64,000 nucleotides of DNA, taken from NCBI GenBank assembly GCA_026210745.1, contig CP110631.1, forward strand, positions 1,240,001 through 1,304,000, written 5' to 3'. This document shows, piece by piece, positions 43,079 to 53,540 of this stretch (position 1 is its first letter; every line of letters begins with the position of its first letter). The stretch is from Exobasidium rhododendri (lineage: Eukaryota; Basidiomycota; Exobasidiomycetes; Exobasidiales; Exobasidiaceae). The translations under genes and the position numbers were made by a program. Under the pieces are notes generated by a model. The model was given only the letters and a program-made list of their open reading frames with translations. It searched no databases and was not told the DNA's origin.

Positions 43079-46000
43079 TCACATAAGGTACGTACAGCAG
43101 TCATAACCTCGCAACTCACTCAGCGAAGAAGTCATCATGCCAGGAGATCTTCGGTTCGGTGAGGCTGAAAAGACGGGCGACCTTGAAGCCTTAGACGAGT
43201 TTGACGGTATCCTCCTGAGTATCTGCGCCGGACTCCGCAAGAGTTGCATTGGATTGTGCGTGTTGTCATCCGATCGAAGAGTCTCCTCGCAAGTCTTCGG
43301 CCGATCAGATAGTGTTCGAGCCATCAGATGCAAGGGTCTCTGTTGAAATTTGTTAGAAGGAGACGGTATGGTCGACATTTTCATCATGTCTGCTCTTCTG
43401 TCGTCGTCGAGTGTCGAGAAGAAAGGACTGCGTGCTGCTGGGTTCGTCTTGCGGAAGGATGATCGAATCATTTCTTCGTGTCGCTCCTCCATCACCCTTC
43501 TCTCCACTGCGACTATCTCTTCGACCGACAAACTCTCCATGGTTGGGGAGAGTTCCAACTCTTTTGAGAAGGAAAGCGTCGCCCTGGCGTTGCTTTCGCC
43601 GAAAGAAAGACCGTTGAGGCTAAATTTGGAGCGGTACCAGGCTCGACCAACAGCCTCGACATCCCCAGAATTAAGGGCCAGCACACCTGTCCAAGTGTGA
43701 TTGGCACCTTCCCAGAGGGGATGATCAAACTTCCCCTCCCACTTGACCTCGACCTGTAACGATCGAGGTATCGCAGTCTCTGCTATGCTCACCGCTGTCC
43801 TCTGCACCGTAAGTCCTGGCAGATCGCGCAAATAGTGACTTTGGACCATCTCGTCGCGAAGTCTGGCTTCACCCTGGACCCCCTCGCCCTTCGTGTCAGA
43901 CCTGACAAGACGTGCTGTCGTATGAAATTCGTCTGCTGATTGCACAGTCCATTTATCCTCTTCGAAGCTAGAGCTCAATCTCGTGTCGACACTGACTTCT
44001 GCTGAAAAGTGACTCTTGAGGACAGTAGCCTTCTCGCCATGTATGGAGACTGACGCCCCTCCTCGTTTCCTTGCATCGATCAGCGGCAAGTCGTCCTCCT
44101 CGCACTCTTCTTCACTGACAGAGCCAGCACTCGACTCTGGTAGATCGCCTTCGTCCTTCAAATCCTGTAGCTGCAGACTCTGCCCGTCGGGATCGAAAGG
44201 TGCTATCAAAAGCCCATCGTCCTGTCCTGAAAGTATCAGAACATCATTGTACTGCACCGGAGCTGCACTATAATCTCCCTCCATCGCACAGCCATATTCC
44301 TCCACCTGTCTGCTACCCATTTCCTCACCGTCAGCGTACCTCTCCCCTCCATCCACGACGACCTTTTCTCCTTCTGACGTTACACTTCCCGACATTGCGG
44401 CAATCAATGCTGCCATGGGAGAATTGCTGCTTTTGTCGCTCCAATTTGGACTAGTGGGTGCTATGCTGCATACTTGCTCGCTGTACATACTGTGTGAACT
44501 ACTACAGAATGAAGACCGTGGGGTTTTGTCTTCATCCTCCTCCTCATCTTCTTGATCGAACGTGCTCGCTATGGCGTCCTCCAGGTCCTTCATCGTCTTT
44601 CTCAGCTCTTGCAAGGTCGTGTGTGAAGAGCTTCTACATCGTGCGCTCTCATCGATGAGAGCAGGCGACATTAGGCCTGTCTTGGCTACCGAAAGCGCTG
44701 CCGCAGGGTCGAGCACAGCTTCGGGCTTAACTTCGCTGGCTTTTTGCGGCACCAAAGCTGAGACTGCAGGCGACAGTGGTGCGCTTATCGGCATGACCCG
44801 GAGAGAATCAGATTTAGAGCTCTCGATGCCCGTTCCTAGCACTGCTCTAGTATCCTTGACATCCTCCCTTTGCTTCTTGGAACGTTTCACAGACAAGCTG
44901 CCATCACTCGCCGCTTGTATCCTCGACGATTGATGCCGCTCTAATTCGCCTGCAGACATGAATTCTTCGATGTGTGTGTCGCAATGTTCACTCAGATTGG
45001 GGGAATTGCAAGGCGTTTTCGTTGTTTTTGCATTGTCGGATCGTCGTGGTGGTCGTGTCGGTTCTGGCGTCACACATGATGTCCTTGTGGCTACTGGAGT
45101 GTTCTGGCATCGCAGCAGTAACGCATTTGGCAACCTGCTCGACTGATCAGCCATAGCATACCCTTGCTTTTGTCTCTTCTCACTCTTCTCGCACGTCTTC
45201 TGAGAAAAAGAGGCGACTGTCTGATCTAGCACAGACCGTTTCTTCGCCATAGGGTTTCTGCTACTACTACCACCCGTCCCACTTGACAGCTTCATCTCTG
45301 CCGCCAATCGCATCTGCATCCTTTCCTCACTTGGGACAGTCTTACTGCCTCTCAGAGTCTCTTCTCTTGCACCTGGACTTGAATTCAAAGTCCCTTGTCG
45401 GGGTAAGGATGCCTCCCCCTTGTGCTTGCCAAGTATGGGCTCTCCTTTCTTTGATCTTGACTCTTGCTGCAGCTCGTCGAGCACCAAGAAATCCTCCTCA
45501 GATGCCTGCCGCCGCACTCGCCCATCACGAATGGAAGATAAGTCTGATCGGAACGAGTGGCCAGAAGACGCCTGCTTGCCGCAGACCTGCTCCTCGTGCG
45601 TCGATCTGCTTCGATCCTTTCGGCGGTCGTTGAAAGAGAGTCGCTTTGCCAAGCCTCTCGAGCTTTCCACACGAGATCTTGCTTGATTTGCGCTTGCTTT
45701 CGCAGGCATTGCAGAACTACTTGACGACAACTTCTCTCCTGGAGGAACGTCTGGTTCCTTCGTCCAACCTGATTCGGTTCCAGCCTGAAACGAATAGGCC
45801 GATAGTGGCGACTTGCTGGCCTCTGAGGCATTAGCTGAGCTTGCTACTTCCGCTACACCCAACAAACCTTTCGTCAAAAGTGGTGCATTTCTATAGCTGC
45901 CATTGATCGTAGTAGAGTCGCTCTCCTTCACTGCAGCGACTGTAGCCATCTCACTACCCCCAAAGGTTAGGAGACGGTGCGAAGAGGAGGGCGAAGATGT

Positions 46001-46564
46001 AGACAAGGAAGGGGGTGGTGGATACTGCTTCGACGCCCTTGAGCGACCTAAAGCTTGAATCTGCCTGCTTCCACCGTCTGCTGAAGGGGTGCCCGACGTC
46101 ACCTGCGAAGGCGAAGGTGATCGATAGGCAATGGGTAGTTTCCGATAGAATTGCTGCGGTGGTCCTAACGAGCCTTTGTTGCAACGTCGTAGATGCTGAC
46201 CGGGATGAGGTCGCGGTGACGGCGTTGCAAGAGCTGTCAGAGAAGTGGACGCTTTTGCCCTGTCAATTGTGCTGCCAAGGAATGTTTTCCTTCTCGGTGA
46301 AAAGACCGGAATGAATGACTTCTTTGCTGATGTGGCCTTCTCACCAGGAAGAGTTGGGAGGGGCGGGAAGGGTTGTAGAATGATCGCTGAAATGTCCGCT
46401 GGGAGATCTGAAGCTACCACCTTTGTGCAGTCGTTGTCGTCGGTATGGAGTGACAAAGCTACATTTCCATCAAGTTGTAGAGACTGAGATGACGGAAATG
46501 ATGCTCTACTAGCTTCGGCAAAAGAGGGCTCTAGTCCCCTTCCTCGTAATGAAGCTTCCTTCAT
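43079..46564 (-). CDS. Large hypothetical disordered protein
   Basis: Single exon, 1,161 aa from ATG 46564. I do not recognise it. The first 900 residues are Ser/Pro/Arg/Lys-rich with polybasic patches, and an acidic patch (DQEDEEEDEDK) near residue 680. A more ordered part near 940-1020 contains LQVEVKWEGKFDHPLWEG and HTWTGVLALNSGD, with alternating hydrophobic residues suggesting beta strands, followed by a helix with VEEIVAVERRVMEERHEEM. The tail again is Ser/Arg-rich and ends GYDCCTYLM. No transmembrane segment or catalytic motif. The uninterrupted 3.5 kb frame makes it a real gene; function unknown. Confidence 0.65.
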   Translation of the reverse strand: MKEASLRGRGLEPSFAEASRASFPSSQSLQLDGNVALSLHTDDNDCTKVVASDLPADISAIILQPFPPLPTLPGEKATSAKKSFIPVFSPRRKTFLGSTIDRAKASTSLTALATPSPRPHPGQHLRRCNKGSLGPPQQFYRKLPIAYRSPSPSQVTSGTPSADGGSRQIQALGRSRASKQYPPPPSLSTSSPSSSHRLLTFGGSEMATVAAVKESDSTTINGSYRNAPLLTKGLLGVAEVASSANASEASKSPLSAYSFQAGTESGWTKEPDVPPGEKLSSSSSAMPAKASANQARSRVESSRGLAKRLSFNDRRKDRSRSTHEEQVCGKQASSGHSFRSDLSSIRDGRVRRQASEEDFLVLDELQQESRSKKGEPILGKHKGEASLPRQGTLNSSPGAREETLRGSKTVPSEERMQMRLAAEMKLSSGTGGSSSRNPMAKKRSVLDQTVASFSQKTCEKSEKRQKQGYAMADQSSRLPNALLLRCQNTPVATRTSCVTPEPTRPPRRSDNAKTTKTPCNSPNLSEHCDTHIEEFMSAGELERHQSSRIQAASDGSLSVKRSKKQREDVKDTRAVLGTGIESSKSDSLRVMPISAPLSPAVSALVPQKASEVKPEAVLDPAAALSVAKTGLMSPALIDESARCRSSSHTTLQELRKTMKDLEDAIASTFDQEDEEEDEDKTPRSSFCSSSHSMYSEQVCSIAPTSPNWSDKSSNSPMAALIAAMSGSVTSEGEKVVVDGGERYADGEEMGSRQVEEYGCAMEGDYSAAPVQYNDVLILSGQDDGLLIAPFDPDGQSLQLQDLKDEGDLPESSAGSVSEEECEEDDLPLIDARKRGGASVSIHGEKATVLKSHFSAEVSVDTRLSSSFEEDKWTVQSADEFHTTARLVRSDTKGEGVQGEARLRDEMVQSHYLRDLPGLTVQRTAVSIAETAIPRSLQVEVKWEGKFDHPLWEGANHTWTGVLALNSGDVEAVGRAWYRSKFSLNGLSFGESNARATLSFSKELELSPTMESLSVEEIVAVERRVMEERHEEMIRSSFRKTNPAARSPFFSTLDDDRRADMMKMSTIPSPSNKFQQRPLHLMARTLSDRPKTCEETLRSDDNTHNPMQLLRSPAQILRRIPSNSSKASRSPVFSASPNRRSPGMMTSSLSELRGYDCCTYLM

Positions 46565-47354
46565 CCTTTCAGACAGTGCTCTGTCGGTTCGTCCTGCCCC
46601 ACCTATGAATGCTGCAAACTTATGAGGGAACTTAATAGAAGAAGATAAGGACGGTCGTATTGCCGCTCATTTCGTGGCCCCTCGAGCCCCTGCTTTGCGC
46701 AAAGCACCCAGGACACCGGACACCTTACCTTTGACCTCTAGATAGTATGACAGGGGACGAGCGAGCAGATTTGTTGCAACAAATAGAAAAAGTAGTGGCG
46801 CTTGCTTGTACTGGCGTGCCAGTTCTGTCTCCCTTTTTGAGAGGAACTAGCACCTCCTTTTCGCCTCTGCAAACAGACCGAGGAAACCGCCACTCGAGAC
46901 GCCTTCCCACGAGCAAGTCGTCTCGCCGTGTCAGCTCACTGACCTTACCTTGCTGGTGCATTGCGTCCGTCCCCTTCAAAGGTCGACGACAGCCAACATT
47001 TGTAGTGAGACTGAGGTATCCTGCAAGGTGGATCATTCTTATGCAAGGCACTCAAGACGTTGAAGTTCTCTCCTCCTGCTTGGAGGCCGGGAAAATTTTA
47101 TTAAAGTTGCTTACGGCCTGTCTTGTTCATCTGCGTCGACGGAGACTTGGCGCGAGTCTCGCATCCCCTCGCAATGTACAGTGACACACCTGGCGATGCA
47201 GAATGAGCAAAGACAGAAAGCGAAAGGGGGGAGGGTTGAGGGGTAAAGGTTAATGAGCCCGAAGGGGGGGAACCTTGTCACACATAATAAAGGGCGCATA
47301 GGTCCGTGCCATTCGAAGTCCAATTCAAGGCAAAGCATAGCATTCTGGTACATG
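46565..47354. other. Intergenic region upstream of the large hypothetical gene
   Basis: 790 bp between two minus-strand genes. A 145-codon plus ORF (46747-47184) is without family resemblance. Nothing else recognised. Confidence 0.4.
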
Positions 47355-50300
47355 TCACTGAGCCTGTCGGGATCGCTCTTCGGCCAAGCTCAATTCAATT
47401 ACGAACTTTAGATCATCATCCTCCTCCGTGTCATCGTGATTTGCAGGAGGAGATGGTAGTCTTGATTGCGCTTCACTCGAGGAAATGCTAGAGGGTTTTC
47501 TCGCATCTTCTCGCTGGATTGAAGTAGCTTGGCTGGGATCCTTAGCTGGTCTAAAGGACGGGCTACCACCTGCCCAAGCCCCTATTGCATTCCTGACTGG
47601 TAGGAGAGTGGGAGAAGGCGAGAAGACAGGCGAGGTAGCGCAAGAAGATGTATGAGATGGTCGCTTCGAATTAGAGATGTGAGGAGCGACTGGTGCGACA
47701 ACAGGAGAGCCGAGTTGCCACTGACCAGGCGAATGGCTGTTGAAGCTACCAGGTTCGAAGGAGGGCCAGTCCTGTGTATTATCGAGCCCAGGAGGAGTAG
47801 CTTGGCTAATGCTGGGCCGTCTCGTCATACTCGTAGATGACCGGCTTGAAGAATTGCGTGCTGATTGGGGCACACTGATGATGCTGACTTTGTTGTTTGG
47901 GTGCCACTTTTCCTGGTTGCGTGAGATGGGGGACGCAGAAGAGCCGGCTTGTTGCAGAATATCCCAAGCTCGACTGGGAGGCGAGGAGAGGCCGGATAGA
48001 TTGGGTGAGGAGATAGGTGATGGACTGAGCGACTTAGAATGGATCGCAGAGGTGGTTTCAAAGTCTTCAGGTCGGGCATCGTGGCTGGAAGGGCGCCTTG
48101 ATGAGCTCGTGCCGGGGACATCTTCACTGCTTTCGGCCAAGGCAATCTGCTCCAAAGCATCTTGCAAGCCTTCCGTGCTACCTCCTTGCAGCAAAGACTT
48201 CTTCTCCTTCTCTACACTGGCTTCTTGCTCATCTCTACTCAACATCATGGCATACTCGAAAGCTTCTTGTTCGCTCAATCCTCCAATCTCCAGTTCGCTC
48301 CTGCCGCCAACGCTATACTTTATTCGCTCATATTCTTCTTCACGATCTTCCTGCTCTTTCTTGAGAAGTTCCTTCGTTTCAAATACGTCTCTTTCCATTT
48401 CCTTTTGTGACTGAAGCTTGGGGTCCCACAATCGACCGATGCTCGATCTTCCAGCAGGCAACTTTGTAGCTGGTCTCTTTCCCATCTTGCCCTTCACTTT
48501 CTCCGCCTTCCACGCAAGGACTTGGCCACCGATGGAAGCGACAAGCATGTCTGGTCCTACGATGATCTGCGAGACGTGAAAACGTGAAGCTTCCTCTTCT
48601 GTCAATTCACCAGCAGCCAGCATTCGAGCAGGATGTCGTGTTGCCGTACGATCGTTAAAGGTGCGAATCAACTGACCAGTCAAGGGACAGAAAGCTTTAA
48701 TCGTTCCATCAGAGCACCCAATCACAATCACATGAGCGGTAAAGTCGATGGCCGAAATGGTGGTATGGTGACCGTCCAAGGTGCTCCAGGCGCCGACCCG
48801 ATCATCGGGACCCCCGGCTGCATCAGCCTGCTGATCCCAATCCCAGATGATCAGTCTCCCATCGCTCGTTCCAGCACAAACGTACCTTCTCTCAGCATAG
48901 AGAGCATGTTCAACGGACGCAGTGGCATGGGATCCCCGTCGAAGATGACCCAAATCAAAATCAGGCCTCAAAATAGTAATGGTGCTGTTATTTGGCGTAG
49001 TAAAGACCAATGATGAAAGTGTGGGCTCTTCCACTCCTTGCCTTTTGATGTCAATCCGCTCAAAGCTAGACCCATCAAGGCAAAACACCAGCAATCGAGC
49101 ACTGAATATCCTCTCGGTAGCGTCAGCTTTACCCGCAAAGGTCGACTCAGTCTCAAGTGCTAGCATGCAGGGGGCGCGATCGCCGTCCTTGCCATACACC
49201 CTCAACGGTGGCATTTGAATGCGTTTGATTCGTTGTCGTAGCCTCTTTAGCTCGGCCTGGGACTCCATCGAGACGGCAGAGGGATTCATTGCTGGCTCGT
49301 CTTCAAAGGCCGTTGATGGCAAGGTCGTAAGGCCGGTACAGTCGATGTCTGTCCAAACGGTAACCTGTCCTTCCGACGTAGCAGCTGCGATGATCCCCGC
49401 TCCAATGTCGAGATCAACACATACCACTGGATCAGGTCGTTTGTAAACCAGACCGGCTTGATGCTCGAAGTTGTGCTGTACGACATCAACCCAGAGTGGC
49501 AATGCCTTTTTTGGACTCCATAGTCGAACCGTGCCATCCATTCCTGCGGTTGCAAACAATTCAGCTGCGTCTCCTAATAGTGAATGCCGCTGTCTCAGCT
49601 TTTCTGGGCTTCTCTCAATGCTATGCACACCTCCTCGAGCTGTTCCAAAGGGCAAAGCAATGTTCAGAATGGCGCTGGAGTGACTGCCCCTTGAAGAGAA
49701 TCGAACGCCTTTAATCGCTCCTCTTGGATTCGTGCCTTGTCTCGCCAGGGTGGTCATGCCCAAGTCACCGTTCTGATAACCCCAAATAATCCTACTAGCA
49801 TCTGACTCTAAGCAAATACTTGAGACTTCTTCGCCAATCTGCTCCATCGCTAGATGATGTTGATGTCCTCCTACGCCGAGACCATTGAGCTGTCCAGAAG
49901 CATCCACAAAACCCTTGCTTACCTTGCCACTGAAAGGGTCACATCGACTTGCAATCCCAAATGATTCGGATGCAGAGAGCAGGAAGTGATGGGGTACAGA
50001 CAGCGCAATGGCATGTATAGTTGATATGCGAGTGTCAGAAATGACAGTAGGGGAGCGAGCCTTGCGCCATCGTCTGCGCAGCGGAACATTGAAGTTGTCA
50101 GGAGATGGCGGTCGTTTCTCAGAAACAGTCCTGCACACTCACCGCAAGAGCTCTGTCCTTCTAATATACTCTCCTCTCCAATTGATGCTGTCGACCCTTC
50201 GCAGGGCGGGCGTGGTTGGCACACCAACATTCTCAACGCGGAAGGCGAGGCCAAAAGCTAGTCGCCAAGTTGCTTCATCTTTCACGACCCCAGCAAAGGC

Positions 50301-50702
50301 TTTGCATACTCTTGTGCATCCAAGAAGCGTATGAGGGTCAAGATAAGCCAATATACGGGAAAGGATTTCCGTCGGCAGAGTGACTATGACGGAGTGTGGA
50401 TCGCCCTCCTCCGAAGAACTGCTATCGTCTTCCTCGTAGTAGTTGTCATATTGAAAAGGTCTTCGAGCGTGCTTTGCTCTTGCTTTGCGACCAGTCGCGC
50501 GCGTACTAGCACCCTCCTTTGTGACATCGAAGTTTATCGTGTCTTCCTCCACTGCTTCGAGTGAGAAGACATCCTCACTGATGTACGGATCATCCTGTGG
50601 CAAGTATTCATGCTGGGCAGGTGTTGCAATGTTGGTGCGAGTGTGTGTGCTGTGTTGCGTATCGATGTTATTGTGGATGCTTTGTTGTTCGCTGATGGAC
50701 AT
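47355..50702 (-). CDS. ufo1: F-box/WD40/UIM protein, Ufo1-like SCF substrate receptor
   Basis: Two exons, 50143-50702 and 47355-50073; 69-bp intron; 1,092 aa from ATG 50702. F-box at about residues 105-150 (VTLPTEILSRILAYLDPHTL, then CKAFAGVV and W-R). WD40 repeats follow at about 200-700 (for example ELFATAGMDGTVRLWSPKKA and YVCAGTSDGRLIIWDWDQ). Near residue 780 is a ubiquitin-interacting motif, EQEAFEYAMMLSRDEQEAS; a weaker LQDALEQIALAESSED follows; and the extreme C-terminus, DDLKFVIELSLAEE, is another. F-box, WD40 and C-terminal UIMs in one chain is the yeast Ufo1 architecture, which recruits substrates such as HO endonuclease to SCF and binds Ddi1 through its UIMs. A 250-residue Ser/Pro linker separates the last two UIMs. 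Confidence 0.8.
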
Positions 50703-50989
50703 GTAACGGGGGAATGAAGGAGATAGATCGAAAGGGGTTCTTATGTGAGGGAGCAGGCTGGACAAGGCAGGGCAGTGTCAGAGCGACGAGCAAATCGAAT
50801 TGATGTGGTGGATGGCCAACTCCAGCAGCGCCTCTCAAAAGTTCGCGTCGCGATGAATCGAACAACAATCACTTACCGCTCAAAGGAGCGAAATGAGAAT
50901 TGTCAATTGAAATCGAAGCCGAGATGGTGCGTGCGGTACACTAAAAATACAAAATCATAGCGAGCAATAGTGCATTTTACAGTGATGCT

Positions 50990-51801
50990 TTATGCTGCAG
51001 CGACTGCCTTTCCTTCGTTGCCTTCCCGCTCTAGCTGTAGTCGTCTGAGAAGTCACAGAAAGAGACGGCAAAACAGGCGTTTAGTCGGCGTAACATCAAG
51101 TGTGAGGCATCCGTGTCACTCACTTCTCTCGCCGTCTTTTTACGTCAAAGTTGTGCAAGCGCGCCGTGTTGACCTCCATGGTAGTGATCTGATTCCTAAG
51201 AAAGTCGAGATCCTCCTTGATCGTCGTCAAACTCTTCTCTGAACCGTTCAAACGAGCTTGCAAAAGGGAAACGGCTTCCTCGAGCGGGTACGAGAGCATG
51301 ACATTGGCCTTGAATGCGAGAAGAATCAGCTACATGTACTTTTGTCGTAAAGTAGTAAGCTTCGTTGCACTCACTCCGAGCCACAGGTTCACAGAATCGA
51401 CTGGTCTGATGTGCGCTTTAGCATAGAGGGTGTCATTGAGTTCAAAGTGTGTCTCCATGGTCTCGGACGAGTCCTGTGCATTTCGAAAGGAGACGTTAGC
51501 ACTGCTTTCTTTCACGTATGTGTATACGTCTGGCACGCACCCTCTTCTCCTTTAGATGGTGCACCATTGACAGTGTCTTCTTCATCTCGGGGATCTTGTC
51601 TTCTAATGCCCGCTTTCTCTGCTGCCGATCGACCTCCATCATCTTGTACCGAGACATGGTCTCCTGGAATGTACGAAGATGTGGTTCAGCGTCCTCATCT
51701 GGTCCTCCTAGATGTGCCTCCACGTCATGAATGAATGGGGCCTTGGGTATCCCAGTCTTGCTCGTCTCTAGCGTAGATTTGGCGCTGACTGTTGATGCCA
51801 T
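50990..51801 (-). CDS. pac10: Prefoldin subunit 3 (VBP1/Pac10)
   Basis: Four exons: 51541-51801, 51375-51473, 51124-51308, 50990-51044; 199 aa. Family landmarks: GIPKAPFIHDVEAHL, EPHLRTFQETMSRYKMMEV, FELNDTLYAKA, NLWLGANVMLSYPLEEA, and the second coiled-coil arm TIKEDLDFLRNQITTMEVNTAR. Prefoldin is the hexameric jellyfish-shaped chaperone that passes nascent actin and tubulin to the CCT chaperonin; subunit 3 is an alpha-type subunit with two long coiled-coil arms. The last intron (51045-51123) has a GTGAGT donor and CTTCTCAG acceptor and adds 18 residues (ending KAVAAA); if retained, translation stops at TGA 51120-51122 and the protein is 182 aa. It is divergent from eL28. Confidence 0.9.
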
Positions 51802-52076
51802 GGCCTTGTGTCACTACCTGTGAATCTGCAGAAGAGTGCAGAAGAGGAAGTGTGGTAAAATGCAAATTAAAGATGTAGCGAGCTGATCTGTGCGCAGATT
51901 TTCAACCCTACTAACCCTACCAGCGTTGCGACAGGGCGCGCTTCCCTGAGCCACGTGGAGGATTAATCAGAACAATGCTTGTTGCCTGCGGCAGATTTGC
52001 CCTTCAGAGCCAAGGGAAGAATACCTTTCCGCTAGACATCGAGATTAGTAGTATCACCATCATATCCTATCCAACG
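51802..52076. promoter_or_regulatory. Bidirectional promoter, prefoldin 3 / eL28, with tandem ACCCTA sites
   Basis: 275 bp between opposite ATGs. AACCCTACTAACCCTACC at 51904-51921 holds two ACCCTA units; TAACCCTA (51912-51919) matches the telomere-like box bound by Tbf1-type factors, which control ribosomal protein genes in several fungi. Binding here is inference. Confidence 0.45.
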
Positions 52077-52974
52077 ATGTCGTCAACTCAAGATCTTCAA
52101 TGGCTCCTCACCCGAAAGAACTCATCCTTTTTGGTCAAGCAAAAGGGTTTGGGAAGAGTCTTTTCAAGAGAGCCGCTGTGCCTAGACAACCTACACAGGT
52201 AAGCTTTCCCTTTGCGTCTGCATTGTATGCTACCTACTAACGTGTGCTCGGGACCGATTCATTAGCTTCAAGTCTAACTTCATTGTGAACGACAAGGCTG
52301 TCGGTATTCAGCCCGCAGCTTCTGGAAAGGGAATCGCAGTCACCACCAAAAACGCCAAGGCAGGTACTTTCAAGATCGGCAGCGCTCGCAGCGTACAAAT
52401 CATCAAGTCCGGTGGATCTCGACGTGCAGCAGGATCCGTAGCCAACATTGTAGGAAAGAGGGGTTACCGATCGGATTTGCTAAAGAGTGAGTCACTGGTG
52501 TCAAGTGTGGGGGTTTACGTCCAAAGGAGGTGCAGATTGGGGAGAGCACTGCGCTAGAACCCCCCGGATGTGTGTGCATTACTTGCATTGACAATTGAAA
52601 GGATGGGCGTATAAGCGGTGCTAGAAGAAGCGCTTCGCAGCGAAGAGAATCAGCAGGCCAGCCGGTATTGCACTACCATCTTTATGTGGTAGGCTTGACG
52701 TACTTGCTGCCTCTTGTCGAGCGTATTTTCTGAATATGCTGCTGGCTCTCTTCTACGTTGTCTGCGATACATTTTTGGTTGCTCTTGTGTTTTGCGGAAG
52801 GAGAAGACGTTTAGTTGTACTGACAGGCGAGTCTTTGCTTTTCTTCTTGCAGTGGCTGTTGCCCGTACCTCTGCTATTCACAAGTCACAACGACCAGGTG
52901 GACGAAAGCAAGCACTTGGCAACCGATCTCGTCACCAGGCTTCTCGTAAACCAGTAGCCGACAAGAAGGACTAG
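52077..52974 (+). CDS. rpl28: 60S ribosomal protein L28 (eL28)
   Basis: Three exons: 52077-52198, 52266-52486, 52853-52974; 154 aa. The start MSSTQDLQWLLTRKNSSFLV, then FSREPLCLDNLH and NDKAVGIQPA, are characteristic of eL28. The C-terminal exon is basic (RTSAIHKSQRPGGRKQALGN). eL28 is a eukaryote-specific protein of the large ribosomal subunit, placed on its solvent side. The first intron is 67 bp; the second, 52487-52852, is 366 bp, several times longer than nearly all others in this window. Introns of ribosomal protein genes often host snoRNAs, considered under the findings. The gene shares a 275-bp promoter region with prefoldin subunit 3. Confidence 0.92.
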
Positions 52975-53540
52975 GTCCCGAATTGAGGCTTGATGTATTT
53001 ATTCTCACTTTCGTCTCCATCCAGCATGATTCGAATTTGATTGGTGGCTCATGGTGAATGGTTCAATGCTCGTTGGTGCCTGCGCTGCCAATACTTGCTG
53101 CGACAAAGGTAGGTGCTGCTCGCTTTGCCTGAGATTGTTTAGCGGAACTACATGTCGGGTCGAGATGCAGGTGGGGAAAAAGGGGGGGGGGGAGAAGAGG
53201 GGGGAGAGGAACCATGGATAGGGGTTTCCTTCGAATGAGATCACCGCACTCGTCACACCACACCTCACTTTTCTCGCTCTCCTCTCTCTTACTTGAGTTC
53301 TCACCAGATTGTTACTGCTTGCTGAATCTTTTCTACCGCAAGAGTGCAATCGACTTGCACACCGTAAGCTGCATATTGTTGCTCTTACACAGCAAGATTA
53401 TCACTCTCCATGTCATTATATCGCTTACAGGGAATAAGCACCTGTTCTAGACACCTGCTTCGATCACCCACCATGTCCCCTTGATAACACATTCGGCTAC
53501 TTACCCCTCCCCTCCCTTTGCTTCATTTCCTATTTCTCGC
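52975..53540. other. Intergenic region
   Basis: Between eL28 and the next plus-strand gene. Eleven G at 53182-53192. A 114-codon minus ORF (53005-53349) is low-complexity and unsupported. Confidence 0.4.
53182..53192. repeat. G11 homopolymer
   Basis: Perfect run downstream of eL28. Confidence 0.95.
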
